From: Cycas panzhihuaensis
Taxonomy: Eukaryota > Cycadophyta
Length of the DNA stretch: 64,000 bases
Direction: 5' to 3'
Assembly (NCBI GenBank): GCA_023213395.1
Contig: CM041465.1
Coordinates: 117,001,741-117,065,740, forward strand
Shown here: piece after piece, positions 34,831 through 47,250 of the stretch
Layout: each line of letters opens with the position of its first letter
Position numbering within the stretch: position 1 is the first letter of the stretch
The notes under the pieces: model-generated
What the model saw: only the letters and a program-made list of their open reading frames with translations
What the model was told of the DNA's origin: nothing
The model's database searches: none
Position numbers and translations under genes: made by a program

Positions 34831-36670
34831 CAAATACTTGAGACCACCCCTTTATACATTGTCACCAAGTCTTAAGTAGCCAAAGAGGCCATTGGGGCCT
34901 CCTCTTCTCAGCCAAATGTTTTTGTAGATAACCTACCTTCTAAAATTCCTCTACTCCCTAAGACTATTCATGTCTACCTGTGTCATTATGATTTTTGAAG
35001 GGCACTTCCCCAACCTATCGAGAAAGGGAAGTCCTTCTTGATCATAGATAAACTCCATACCATGGCTACCATGATGTCCATGATGGATGTCTTGTAAAGT
35101 TTTCCAGAGCAACACACTCTTCTCTTGGAGTCTTTGGGTCTAGTGATGTACACATCCATGCTTTAAGTGTTACCTTAAATTAGGAGCCCATCATTGCCTT
35201 CAACCTTAAAGACCTCCCTTATAATGAGTGAAAGGGAATGTTAGTGGTATTATCCTTTCAATATTTCCATAGCTACTTGTTGGATATTATGATAACAATC
35301 ATTTAAGGCTAAAATTTTGGCATGTTTTCAGCACTGTTTCCCCCCCTAATCTTTCTCCAGGGATTCCATGGGGGGCGGGAGCCCCCCTTGGCCGGGGGGT
35401 ATGGGGGAGTGGAACACCCCTCGCTAAGAGGGGGTTCGAGGGCAATAGCCCTCGACCTAAAAAATTAGCCCTGTAAACCATATTAAAATGTAAAGAGAAT
35501 CAAGGTTGTTTGATACAAATACCCTAGATTCTATGGTTGAGATTCATGCCTTAGATGTCCCTCTCATGTAGCCTATTTTAGGGATTTTCTTATTATGTTG
35601 TATATAATGTAATATACTATGATGAGGGCAGTGGCTAGTTGTTGTTCCTAAGAGCATTTTGCTACTGAGATGTATTGTTTCTCCATTTTACAATAATAAA
35701 GATCGATATCTTTCCTATGTGGATGTTTCCCTAGTACATTGCTAGGGTTTTACCACGTTATATCAGGTGTATATGTGATGTTTAGCTTGTATCTTGATGT
35801 TATTGTATTATCTCTAATTTTAGAACTTGCATGTTAAATCTTAGTTTCGATTCCTGTAACTAGTTGCAAAATAGTTCAGATCTTATGGCAGTTTAAGGTT
35901 TGGGACCTTGTATTCTCAACAATACTCTCAAGTGCACTCTTAGGGGGATTGTTATAGATAATGGTTCTTTTGTTAATGTTATGCTATTATGCATAATGAA
36001 AGAGTTAGGTATAGTGGCCCTTGAACCAGTTCCATGGCATTGCCAAGGTTACGATGATAGTGAAAAGACACCTTTAGGGTCAGTCTCAATTCCTCTCACC
36101 CTTGAGGACAAGACCACCCTCATAGATATAGTAGTCCTTGACATGGATGTAGACTACAATCTCTTATTGGGATGCCCATGGCTTGACCAGATGGGAGTTA
36201 TGTGTTTGTCCCATTGGGGGGAACTAAAATTCATCCACAAAGAATGAATAAAAGTTGTTTCCTGGGAGCCTCCTCCCACTAAACCATCGCATTAGTCTCG
36301 TTAGGTGGCTCGCGACCTAACAAAGAGTAGCAAGGACCCATCTACCCATGATTTTGCCTATATGATTGATATTCCTAGCACCTCTATACTAAAGGAAGGG
36401 CCCTCTTCTTCCTCCTCTAACCTCATATGCCTTGCCTCTCTTGGTGTAGGGAGTTGTAGGTACCTCACTGTTCTAAGTGACCATGAGTCTGACGATGAGG
36501 ATGAGGAGCCTCATCATCCCATATCCCTTGTAAACATCCATAGGAAGTGCTTGCTTCATTGTCTACCTAGTTTTGAGTCCTGGCCCAGAACCTTTTTAGA
36601 GGAGTCTAGCACTCCCACCGTATTTAAGGAATTATACATGGTCACTTTGATCTCATATGTAGACTCCTGA
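34831..36670 (+). pseudogene. pro: Protease region of element C, interrupted by a copia-like solo LTR
   Basis: Two parts, 34831-35277 and 35922-36670. The second holds VIDNGSFVN with the catalytic Asp at about 35956 and LLLGCPWLDQMG near 36165. Stops and frame changes in the first part. The solo LTR splits it some 30 nt before the active site. Confidence 0.8.
35278..35921 (+). mobile_element. Ty1/copia-like solo LTR (644 bp) inside element C protease
   Basis: Starts TGTTGG and ends TCAACA, the typical inverted termini of copia LTRs. Flanked by CTACT (35273-35277) and ATACT (35922-35926), a 5-bp duplication with one mismatch, exactly where the protease alignment with B is interrupted. Contains a TATA-rich stretch (about 35600), AATAAAG at 35694 and TTTTACCACGTTATATC near 35750, a 3' LTR pattern seen in plant copia elements. 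No PBS-gag-pol, so solo. Confidence 0.75.
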
Positions 36671-36754
36671 GATCCTTCATCATCCACCCCACACACCCCG
36701 TTATCTTCCTTAGATGATACGGATAGGGAGCCTCCTTTTCCATGGTATAGGAGG

Positions 36755-38536
36755 ATGCTCTTTGACCTTTCTACAGAGTCTCCTAATTATGTCAAGTGGT
36801 GGGTTGATCGTTATGGGTCCATCACTCCTCCTTCCTCTCATTCCTCATCCCCTCTAAGAAAAACTATCCATGGGATAGATTTTTTTGAGAACGATCATGC
36901 CTTATTAGAGAATCTAATGAGCTTTGTGCCCAATCTCCCCTTGACTCATCATAAACTTAGTTACCAAAAGATATTAGCCTTTGGGTCATCCCTAGCTAAC
37001 CTAGACCAACCTAGCTCTTTCTTACCTCCTCTTATTGACCAAGCTCCCCTCCATTTTGAAGAAGGGAATGCCATATGTATGGGGGCAACCAAGGACATCA
37101 TCCTTGTCCCCAACAAAGTCATAAAGGTCAAAGCAGAATGTTCACCTAAGGAAATAGAGGAATACACTCTCCTCTTTTAGGAGTTCTGTGATGTCTTTGC
37201 GTGGGACTACTCAAACATGAAGGGAATTGATCCCTCCATCATTACCCATAATGTTACAAGCATTCAGGGTGCTTACCCCGTGTGATAAAATAATGCCCTC
37301 TCCATCCTAAGTTATCTACTACAGTTAAAATAGAAGTGGAAAAGCTCCTAGATATGGGTCTAATCACTTCCATTGATTATCCTAAATGGGTTTCCAATAT
37401 TATTTTCATCACAAAAGAGAATAGGATGATTCGGATTTGCATTGACTTCTGAGACATAAATAATGCATGCCCTAAAGACAACTTTCTTTTGTCCTTAATC
37501 GATCAAATCATTGATTGCATTGTCATTTTTAAGGTTATGTCTTTGATGGATGGCTTATCTGGATATAACCAGATACATATATCTCCTAAAGACCATCATA
37601 AAATAGCCTTCACCACTCCAGAGGGCATGTTTGCCTGCAAGGCCATGCCCTTTGGGCTAAAAAATATAAGTTCCACCTATTAAAGGGCAAGGTAATTTGT
37701 CTTCCATGACCTCATAAATAAAACTCTTGAGGTCTTTATGGATGACATGATGGGTCTCTCTCATAAGAGAGACCACCACCCCAAGGATTTGTATGCCATA
37801 TTTACGTAATATGATAAATACCATGTTAGTATAAACCTACTTAAATGTGTATTTACCATAACCACTAACAAGCTCTTAGGCTTCCTTATCTCGAAACAAG
37901 GGATCTAGATTGACCCTAACAAGGTTAGAGTTATTCTTGACATCCCCCCACCTAAAACACAATGTGAAATCAAGTCATTTTTGGTTAGGTTGGGTTTCCT
38001 TAGGCATTTCTTGGTAGAGTTTTCCATAAATACCAAACCCCTAATTAAAATGTTGAAGAAGGAGGTCCCATTTGTTTGGTCTGCTAAAGCTAAGGAAGTA
38101 TTCCAAGAGCTTAAAAAAGCCTTGGCTTCTGCCCTAATCTTGGTGTGCCCTCTCTTTGATCATCCTTTCATCCTTTATATCTCAACCATTAATGAGTCCT
38201 TAGGAGCTATGCTTGCCCAAGAAGATGATTTAGAAACTGAGTGTACCATATATTTCATCAGCTATATATTAGTTGTAGTTGAGCTTAACTATTCCCCAAC
38301 CAAAAAGGAATGCCTAGTCTTGTTCCACACAACTAAGAAGTTTAGATACTACCTTCTTGGGAATTCCACTCATATGATCATGCAATCTAATCCCTTGAGG
38401 CACCTTTTGACTCAGTCTAACTTGACTAGAAGGATAGGTAAATGGACCATCCTCCTTCAAGAATATGACCTCAAAATTGTCAACAGGAAATCAAAGCATC
38501 AACCCCTGTGAAATGAATCAAATCCTCTATGAATGT
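36755..38536 (+). pseudogene. pol: RT and RNase H of element C, decayed
   Basis: Pre-RT block (GNAICMGATKD) at about 37063-37100, RT pieces KWVSNI and LMDGLSGYN, catalytic Phe-Met-Asp-Asp at 37735-37746, RNase H open at 37981-38511 with its Glu (TKKECLVLF) and a Ser-Asn change where B has the third Asp (MQSN). After RNase H only about 25 nt remain before the D insertion, where B has about 320 nt, so roughly 300 bp linking RNase H and integrase were deleted. Confidence 0.85.
38532..38536. repeat. Left target site duplication of element D (AATGT)
   Basis: Pairs with AATGC at 54960-54964, one C/T difference. The two flanks rejoin the integrase frame of C. Confidence 0.8.
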
Positions 38537-41178
38537 TAGATGCACATCTACAGGATAATCACTAAGCTCAGTAGGAGTGATGATGGTCAATGGTGATATA
38601 GAAGGTGCGGGTAAAATCCTACAAGCAAAGAAAGTATCACGCAGGGCGCCCCGTGTACTGGAGCGCAAGTTCGGGACCTGTGGATGATACCCAACTACCT
38701 TGAAGTGGCCCTTAACCCAGGAGAGAGAGAGGGAAAATAGGAAGGGTAGCCTAGATAAACTCAAGAGGAAGATCCTCCCACCCTTGGATGGCCAGAAGGG
38801 GAGAAGAGGAGTCCTCAAAGGTGTCCCTATGACATAGGGAAATGGGCGTGGATAAGGTAGGTGAGAGCCTACGATGTAGCCAGGTTCCTCTTGGTTATTT
38901 GACCAAGCAAATAAAGCCAAGAGGAGGGGGGAGAGAAAGGGAGAGCGACAACTAGACCAAAGTTTCCCTTAACGATTTAAAGAGAAAACGAGAAAGGAAA
39001 AGGGAATAGGTGTCACACATGCAAGTATACAAGTGTAAATAAAAGATACTATTTACCCTTTTTACTTTTATATGACCTACTTAGTTAGAACATAGATTCT
39101 AAATAAAAGTAAGAAAGGGAAATAAGGGTCAAAAGGAGGGATGTGCGTACCCAGAAGATGTAGCGGACGATGAGAGGCCTCACCCATGCATGACGCATGT
39201 CCTTGCGTCAATCAACAGATGCGTAACCAAGTCTTGATGTGAATGATGGGGGCTTCCTTACCTTCCCCTTTGTGAAAAGAAAGCAGAATAGAAGAAAGCA
39301 AAAGCAAAGGAGAAAAAATGGTAGATCTTACCCGGATCTGAATGTTTTACACCTTTGCGAGAGCACCATACCAACCTGCACATGGACCAACTTATCCCTT
39401 CTAAGAAGGGGTTGCAAAAGATAAGCTATATATATGCAAGTATATGTGTAATGTTTATGTTAAAATGTTAGGAAAAATAACCGCTATAAAAAGCTCCAAA
39501 ATCCTCTCTTAAGCAAGCATGTACATCAAGCAAAATGGAATGAAGGGAAGCCTCAGGATGGCTAACCCTCCACTGGGTTGTCCACATAAATATCTAGCAC
39601 AACAAGATAAGGGTAAAGACAACTAATGATAGCTAAGAAACATAAGGATAAAAGTGACAAAGTGTTGGGAAAATATCCAAGGTGCGGAGTTGCTATGGGC
39701 AAAAATCTGATGCACAAACCCTTACTAATATTATCAAGGGATACCCAATAATGCAAGGGACACTACGGGGATCCAAACAAGAGGCGTGCAAGCCTAGAAT
39801 TAGCACAGTAAGGGACTGCATACGCTGATAATCTAGCACAGACCTAAGGCTCACCAACTCCTAATTAACCTAAGAGGAGCATGGAGCAAGAGATGAGAAG
39901 GTGGGAAGGGAAATGCCCTTAGAGAGTAGGACTGAGTGGGGGGCTGCCCCATCTTACTCTCTTAACCCAACCTTGTGGTTCTTCTCCCGCTGCTCCCTTA
40001 AGGAAAACTAGCAGAGGGAAGGTGGAAACCTGGAAGCAACAGACCAAACACAATAAAAACAAGCTTTGCTACAGTCAAACCTGAAGGAAACAAGCAAACA
40101 AGTCAAGAAATGGGTCTAATATGAAGATATCATACCATAAATCCAGAGGAAAGGGGTTTGGAAGACTTGCTGGGTATAGGATAGGTCTGGCCCTGTAACC
40201 AACGAAGAAGAATATCCCTATAAGGATTTGCAAGAGAAATCCCAATAGATAGCTGAAAGAGACACTTGTTGGGTAAGTTAGAGAAGAATAACACCAAAAT
40301 TTACTTGATAACACCTGGAGAGGGGCTTCCCACCATGGAAGAAGGTTATTGTAAGTAGATCCTGGCCTAAGTTGCAAGAAATGCAGGCTTGCAAGTGCAC
40401 CTGTTGTAGGAAGAGAAGAGGACAAAGATTGCAATAGGAAACAATTGTGTTGAAGAACAAAAAATGAGCTAAGATTCTTCAAAATGATGAGGGTTTTGAT
40501 ACTTATACCCATCCTAGCCCTAAGTGAGTGAATAGGGTGTGAATAGGGTTGAGGTGGATGCAAGGCCATGTGGCGATTCTATGGGAAATGTGAGAATTGC
40601 CACAGTAGTTTTTAAAAACTAACTAACAACAGTCGCACCGTGGTAAACTTCATGGTACCACTAAGTTTATAGTGGTGCAGGACTAGAAATCCAAAATGGC
40701 AAAAGTCTGGGTTTCAGGAGCCTTAGGAGGTGATGTGGCAGGCCTGGGAGGGGCTGGCCATCCTATCTAGGTGGTTGAGATAGTCCAGAATGCACGTGGA
40801 CAAAGGTAAGTAGAGCATCAATGGGTAAAGGTCCCATAAACGAGGTGCTAGGAGCTCAAAGTCGAGACATGAATGGGTCATACAAACCAAAAGAAGCTCA
40901 AGGCAGTGTGGAGACAATGCAGAGGGTCGTATAGTGCCATGGGGATTCCTACCTTGCAGAAAGGTAGGTCCCGCTGGGTCGTCATAGGCTCACAATACAA
41001 CAAGCAGCATGAACAGGCAACAAATACAAAGTGACCATATAAATGAAGCAAATAGTCATGCAATGAGGCATCACTTCTGTCAACCTTTCCAATGAAATAG
41101 TACAAGTGAAAAGGGAGAATCATACCTGAGACTACCTAAGTTGACCTCTCTGTATCCATTCCTGGTAGCTGGGAAACA
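38537..41178 (-). repeat. 3' LTR of element D (2642 bp)
   Basis: In element direction TGTTTCCCAG to GCATCTA. TATA box GGGTATAAGT at 40501-40510, hairpin CCTACCTT/AAGGTAGG near 40950-40968, donor-like motif at 39248-39268, GC-rich block at 38638-38680. Confidence 0.92.
40501..40510 (-). promoter_or_regulatory. TATA box in D 3' LTR
   Basis: Minus strand GGGTATAAGT; the 5' LTR copy is at 54293-54302. Confidence 0.6.
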
Positions 41179-41190
41179 CTGCCCCCTTGG
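41179..41190 (-). other. Polypurine tract of element D
   Basis: Minus strand CCAAGGGGGCAG, identical to that of B. Confidence 0.85.
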
Positions 41191-41758
41191 CAGCAGAGCC
41201 TCGCTACTTAGAAGCATGGTGCGATGATGAATGCTGGTAACAAAATTATTAGTAGCACATGTGTATGCACATATATAAATCATGATCATAACAGGAGTCA
41301 AGGGTGCTGGTAAGTGTCATGGTAGAATGCGTGGATATAAGGATAGTGGTGGAGACACATAGAGGCTGCCTATATGCCACCTAGGAATCAACTAAAAGCT
41401 AAGAAAGATGAGGGGGTTGCCCCCATCGCAAAAGTGCAAAGAGGAATGCAAGATGATAAAGTCAGGAAAAAATGAGCAAACCTGGTAGTCACCATAGTTT
41501 AACCTCATTAGTGGCTAACTTTTAGAGTTGCGAATGGATCGTAAGGTGATCTGCATGACGGCTAGAGACTTGGATGATAGAGCGACCAGACAAGTCTCAG
41601 GAACGGTCAATAAGAAGAGGAAGGTGGCACTCAAGGATGAGGCGAACGAGACTATCTACCTTAGTGTTGAGGGCCTAAGGGATGTGTCAGATGTCAATAG
41701 ATTGGAAATTAGCTAGCAAGGATCTGGCAGTCAAAGCAAGGGCTCTCAAATGAGGGCA
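41191..41758 (-). other. 3' noncoding region of element D
   Basis: Between aRNH stop and polypurine tract. The minus strand continues the decayed aRNH C-terminus to about 41530; the plus-strand frame 41528-41716 is its shadow. ATATATAAATC near 41270 parallels the AT runs of B and E. Confidence 0.5.
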
Positions 41759-42103
41759 TCACACTTGGTAAACCTGGCTGAGATGGGACACCACCACTTG
41801 GGAGTGACAAAGAAAAATAATAGGTCCATGATGGAAACAGAGTGTATCAGTGAGGGCTTCAATAATGGCCATGTACTCGGCTTCATTATTGGTGGCCTCA
41901 GGGAGAAAGATTCTGAAACATAGAAAATCATGCCTAAAAAGGCTACGAAGAATCCATGCAATGGCAGAATGTCCAGGATAATCGCAGCTTCCGTCATCGG
42001 TAAAAATGAAGAGAGACATGGGTGATGAAAGGAAATATCTCAGTAGAGAAAATATGTAATGATATAAGAGTCGAAGCAAAAAGGAGGCTTGTATGGCAAG
42101 CAA
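41759..42103 (-). pseudogene. aRNH of element D, truncated and with a catalytic change
   Basis: Minus strand frame with SLFIFTDDGS (first Asp kept) and TNNEAEY (Glu kept), but LLCDSQ of B is FLCHSQ here, so the third catalytic residue is His. It ends at QVYQV followed by TGA where B has CGA. Likely inactive. Upstream, the overlapping 201-codon frame 42599-41994 lies in another phase. Confidence 0.82.
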
Positions 42104-42599
42104 TAATTAGCTGTGTAGGGTAGGAGGACCTAGCAATGAGGCTACCCAGGGATAAGAACAGGCTATCCAACCATCGGCTGAGAGTGGGCAGCAAAGGGGC
42201 ACGCTGGGGTGCCAAAGGTTGCTTATGAAAGTAAAGAATGACCCTAAACAGAGGGAGCATTCCCTTTGGAGATCCCAGGGGTAGGAATAAGCTGCAAAAA
42301 TGAGTCCAGGATGATGAAATGAGCCAAATGAGTATAAACTTGGGCATGCATGGGAGTGGAACGTAAAACGAGACAAAAAGAGCCCTACGAAGATGCATTG
42401 GTAGGGTGCCATTAATGCATCCACAAGAAAGAGTGAAATGAAGGCTATGGGAGCGCAACGGGAGACAGGGCCAGGAGACAAAGGTGATCAAAGGTAAGAG
42501 ACGATACAAAGGGCTGTCACGAGGGCAGAAATGGAGACAGTGCTTGTCAGGGTCCCCGCCTATATAAGGAAAATCGATGAAAATGAGATTCATTTTCAC
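41994..42599 (-). CDS. Uncharacterised 201-codon sense frame upstream of aRNH, element D
   Basis: Starts MKMNLIFIDFPYIGG and is rich in Leu, Phe, Ser and Pro with several hydrophobic runs. Equivalent starts (ATGAAAATGAATCC and MEMNPFSVRFPYIGG) are present in B and E, where the frame is broken. The first 15 codons overlap the TATA box of the antisense gene, so the conservation may come from that promoter rather than from protein. Family unknown; I would treat it as a candidate only. Confidence 0.3.
   Translation of the reverse strand: MKMNLIFIDFPYIGGDPDKHCLHFCPRDSPLYRLLPLITFVSWPCLPLRSHSLHFTLSCGCINGTLPMHLRRALFVSFYVPLPCMPKFILIWLISSSWTHFCSLFLPLGSPKGMLPLFRVILYFHKQPLAPQRAPLLPTLSRWLDSLFLSLGSLIARSSYPTQLIIACHTSLLFASTLISLHIFSTEIFPFITHVSLHFYR
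42561..42568 (+). promoter_or_regulatory. TATA box of antisense PMD-like gene, element D
   Basis: CCCCGCCTATATAAGGAAAA on the plus strand, about 165 bp before the exon 1 ATG at 42728. Confidence 0.7.
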
Positions 42600-42727
42600 A
42601 GGCTCTTAAGTGAATCCAGAGCCATTTCCTTACGCAGCAGAGCACTACTCGACTTTGGAGGCATGCAGAGGGAGATCAGACCGTTGAATCAGAGCCAGAG
42701 GATAGCCATTGGGACTGTGGAGATGAG

Positions 42728-45179
42728 ATGGCAAGTGCCAGGCTAGATCCAGTGAGTGGATCTCTGAAAACCCAACCCATCTTATGCTTTTAAGTTCATT
42801 GCATTTTTATATTTTTTGTGTAGACTTTTAGGCCCCATATGGGCAAAAAAGGACCTCCTAAAGTCTGAATTGGACCCAGAGAGAGGCGGGATCGGGGCAT
42901 TAGGTAGCCCTGGTTCTAGTAGGCCCGGTTGTGGCCCACCAAGAAGAGTTTTTTTTTAATTTTTTTGGAAGAACCCCCCCCCCCCCTTTTTGGGGGGTGC
43001 CATTCATACTGCGATAAAAATCGCAATGCCGTGATCTTTTCTGCGGGGCCTCAATCGCCATGGGACCCAGGCCAAACTCTGCGGTACCACGAAGTTTAGC
43101 GCGGTGCGAAGGTAAAACTACAGAAAAAAGAAGATAGGGGCCTAAGGGGCCCCAAATCTTAATTAGGTGAGGCTGAGATATAGTCCAGGGGATAAGAAAC
43201 GAGTGTAGGTCTAGCTCTGACTTGCGTTGATGGGATTTTGCAGGCTATGATCATGGTAGAGAACCACGAGAACATCAGGATGGTAATGCTTAGCTTTATC
43301 GAGATGATGACCAGAGAAGACAGGGAGATCCTACAGAGATGTGGCCTGTTGAAGCTCATGAGGACACCCCAGTATATGTCAGACTAGCGGTTATTAGTTG
43401 ATATTATGTCACACTGGGATAGGAGGAGGCATGTCTTCCACCTACCCTAGGTGGGGGATGTATTAGCGACGCCTGGGGATATCAGGAGGATACTGGGAGT
43501 ACCGATGACGAGGAGGCCGGTGGCACTAGGAGTGCTACCCAGCAATGAGGCAGCACACAGGGAGGCATCCGCGTTCTTTACAGGTTTGGACAAGTGGGAG
43601 AGGCAAGGGATTCCTCTCCAGACCATGGTGATGTCAGGGGTTCCTCGAGTGAGGAAGTTGATTACTCTGTGCATTCTGTTCTGTATATCCCAGAAATAGA
43701 ACTATAGAGACATACCAGGAGGATGGATGGATATAGTACACCAGTGTGAGGTGGGAGAGAGGATGGACTGGGCCACCCTTATAGCGGCAAACCTCGTCGT
43801 ATAGCTAGACGTTATTTGGGTCGCAGGCAAGGGATGCTTATCATATAGTACCTTATTACAGTGCTGGTTCTTTGATGACTTTAGAGCAGTGGCACTGATG
43901 GGGGGACCACACCCCATTTCAGAGTGGGCCCCGATGGTCCACAGATGGCAGACCAAGCTGAGAGGGACCGAGGACCAGGCACATGCCCATCGCTCGGTGA
44001 AGGCCACATCACTAGACCTCCTCACCATGACAGATTATACAACGGATCTGTACAGAGCGGTGAGGTAGGATAGTGACGATGAGGCTAGAGGAGTAGGAGT
44101 GCCCCCAGGAGATGATGAAGGCAGTGATGGAGGTGATGGGGCTGGCCCATCACAAGCTACAGGAGTGGCAGGTCCATCAAGGACCGTGGGCAGAGAGGCA
44201 GGTCCATCCGGGACTGCAGGTGGAGAGTCAAGCCCATCGGGAGTTGCAGAGGAGAGCAGGGGCCTAATGACACGGGCCCAGAGGCTATGAATCATCAAGA
44301 GATCTGGGGAGACGATAACTATACTAGCTATAGAGAGGAGGGATGCCCCAGGAGCTAAGGCAGTAGCAGAGGAGGTACCTGAGGAGGAGGAGGTACCTCT
44401 AGCTGGCAGAGTACCACAAGGAGAGGTAGTCGCTCGAGTCCAAGAGCCGACAACTACACTAGATGAGACATGACCTTCTCCTGTCGTCATTTGATCGCCT
44501 GACACATACATAGTTTGATTTTGGTTTGATATCCATAGAGACATATACTGATACATGGCATGTTGGATTTGTAGGTATGGTAGATATTCAAAGACTAGTA
44601 GAGGCAGTAGTCTGAGAGATATTCCCTTAGGCCTACGTGGAGGGACAACCTCCCATCTAGGCGAGTGATCAACCTAGATCGATAGGCGGTCATACGGTAG
44701 TATTTGCCCCATTGATAAGGGTGAGAGATATATGGGTCACAGAGTCCGAGGAGTACAAGGTACGTGCGGGACGATAACGAGCAGATATGGACGCCATCTG
44801 AGTTGAGAGGGATGCTCTATAGAGTCGGGTGCAGGCGCTAGAGGCTTAGGGAGGAGCTAGAGGAGATATGGGGAGCCATATCCGGCTAGCAGTGATGGAG
44901 GAGTGACTCTAGGGGATGGAGGAGAGGCTCCGCCTCATGGAGATGGAGCGGGATTGTATCCAGGCTCGATATGATCGACTAATAGAGGACATGGCATCGA
45001 TGTCGGTGTGGAGCAAGACACAGAGTCATATGCTGGCGACGACCCCAAGGAGGCCATAAGACGAGGGGAGTGAGGTGGGGAGCTTGCAGAGACTGCAAAG
45101 GAGTCTCAGAGGGATGTGGTCCCCAGGAGAGGGATTACATCGACCAGGAGATGATGCTCTAGGAGCGGGGCAGCAGTAA
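42728..45179 (+). pseudogene. Antisense accessory gene of element D: PMD-like protein, three exons
   Basis: Exon 1 42728-42751 (8 codons, MASARLDP), donor GTGAGT at 42752; intron 1 of 492 nt ending TTTTGCAG; exon 2 43244 to about 44462 joined in phase 0; intron 2 about 44463-44574 (acceptor TTTGTAG kept, donor GT mutated to AT); exon 3 from 44575 to TAA at 45177-45179. Exon 2 has RLLVDIMSHWDRRRHVFHLP and ATPGDIRRILGVP (PMD start), NYRDIPGGW, ERMDWATLIAAN and SYSTLLQCWFFDDF. After the domain come acidic Asp/Glu runs and repeated GPSG-type units. Exon 3 is Arg/Glu-rich, coiled-coil-like. In-frame TAGs at about 43387, 43448 and 43696 are C-to-T or G-to-A type. Function unknown; nuclear role is possible by analogy with host PMD proteins. 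Confidence 0.72.
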
Positions 45180-45907
45180 AGTAGGATATATGTATTTTGT
45201 TTTGGACAGGGGAAAGCACGGGCCTCTAGGGGGTTACCATATATAGTCACATGATTATACCCCCCCTGTAAGGACACCTGCTTCTTATGGATGATGTACC
45301 ACACCATTTGTATGACATGACACATGATTTTTGATGTATATATAGATGGGGTGATTGGTACCCCATTTTGACATATAATGATGTATATCATAATGTGTGA
45401 TGAATGATATGTATGTTTTGTTTACATATTTATGTGTGTGTATGAGGATGCACAGATGCACGAGGATATGTATGGTTGTATTCTGAGCTGTTTATTGTAT
45501 GAGCTTTGTGTTATGACATTTGTTTAGGTTGCGCATATTTCCTTTCACGTAGGACCATATACCTAACAAGAGCACACACGACCACCATGAGTAGAGGTGA
45601 TAGACATATGTGGGGTTAGGAAATAAGGTGATACACATATCCATATGGGAGCATAGCAGGATGTGCAAAGGAAATACCAAGTAAGAGCAGAGTGACGATA
45701 CTCCAAAGTGTTGCCCTAACTGGGGGATGCCCAAATAGGAGGACAAGGTCCCAAGGAAAATGGGAACAAGGGTTCTGTGGGAGGAACTAGAAGGAAACGA
45801 AAGAGGCCATCCTAAGTCGTCATTCCACCCGTGGCTAGGAGGAATGGGAACGAACTTAAGATGGTAGTTTAGGCTCATTTCAGAGCATGAATAAGGTGAC
45901 AATGAGG
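45180..45907. other. Spacer between antisense gene and integrase 3' end, element D
   Basis: Probable 3' UTRs of two convergent genes. Contains GACAGGGGAAAGCACGGGCC followed by an ATATATAG-rich stretch, both also found in B and E. No frame conserved between copies. Confidence 0.5.
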
Positions 45908-47250
45908 TCACGAGTAAAATTCCTTAAGGAATTTCCCGTTAACAGCTTTCTCAAACTCAAGACCCTCCAAGGTGGCGATCTTATAAGCATCGTTACTGAG
46001 GCTTTCGATAACGACAAAGGGGCCAACCTATTTGGTCCTAAATTTGGCTAAGCGGTCATGAAGATATTCCAATTTGAGGACGTGGTCCCCGGGAAACAAA
46101 AGACAAGAATGAAGGTGTTTATCATAGGTCCTTTATAAGTAGGATTTGGATGCGAGGTTAGCCTGGTAGGCTGCTAGACATCTCTCATCCAAGGCTTCTA
46201 GGTCTAAGAGGTGAGCCTGACGGATCGACTCCTCATCGATGAGACCCCAAAGAGAAACTCGTAAAGAGGGAATCTCCACTTCCAACAGGAGTACTGCCTC
46301 AGTCCCATAAACCAGAGAGAACGGGGTCATTCCCGTAGTGACATAGATAGAGGTACGATAAGCCCACAAACCAGAAGGGAGCTGAAGGTGCAAGTCTCTT
46401 TGAGACTGAGTGACAGTTTTGTTTAGAATGTTAACGAGAGTCTTGTTAAACGACTCCACTTGACCATTTACCTGGGGGTAGTAAGGAGAGGAAGTTTTGT
46501 GAGAGATTTTAAATTTGTCACAAACCTCATCCATCTCTTTTTTACAAAAGAGGGTTCTATTGTTAATAATCAAGACATCAGGAATCCCAAAGCAGCAAAT
46601 GATGTGCTGGTAAACGAAAGTAACTATCATCTTACCAGGGGTAGTAACCAGAGAGATGGCCTCTGCCCATTTGGTAAAGTATTCTGTAGCAGTCAAGATA
46701 AACTTATGCTGTGACGAAGAAGGTGGGGATATAGTCCCGATGAGGTCTAGACCCCACTAAGCGAAAGGCCATGGAGACACGATAGGGTGAAGGGCCTCAG
46801 AAGGCACATGAGAGATGTTAGCGTGTTCCTGACATCACTGACACCTCAAGGCAAAAGCATGGGCATCCTTGAAGAGGGACGACCAATAGTAGTCCATACG
46901 GAGGACCGTCTGGGCCATGGATTGGCCCCCAAAGTGGCCTCCACAAATGCCATGATGGCATTCGTGGAGTATTTGGTCTACTTCATCAGAAGCGACGTAG
47001 GGGAGGAGGATCCCATCAAAAGACCTCTTATACAATACTTTGTCCATGAGGAAGTATTGCCTAGCAGAAGTTCAGATGCGAGATGTAACCTTACTACTAG
47101 CTTTAGGGTGGTACTGCTACTATGTGAGGTACCACACGATGTCATTGTACCACTTGTTATTAACGAGCAGATGGGGAGGGACGTCATGAATGGTCAAGAT
47201 AGACTCATCAGGAAGAGAATCGTCAACAGGGGCATCAAATGAGTTAGGGA
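45908..47250 (-). pseudogene. int: Integrase of element D, nearly complete
   Basis: Same frame as the RT. HHCC region ECHHGICGGHF and CQ at about 46835-46960, core with Glu in ATEYFTKWAEA, INNRT at the second acidic position (Asp changed to Asn; B has ITDNG) and Glu in NGQVESF, then the GPF module ending KEFYS at 45908. ORF pieces 46133-46696 and 46835-47047 are long; few stops separate them. The Asp-to-Asn change would remove catalysis. Confidence 0.87.
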
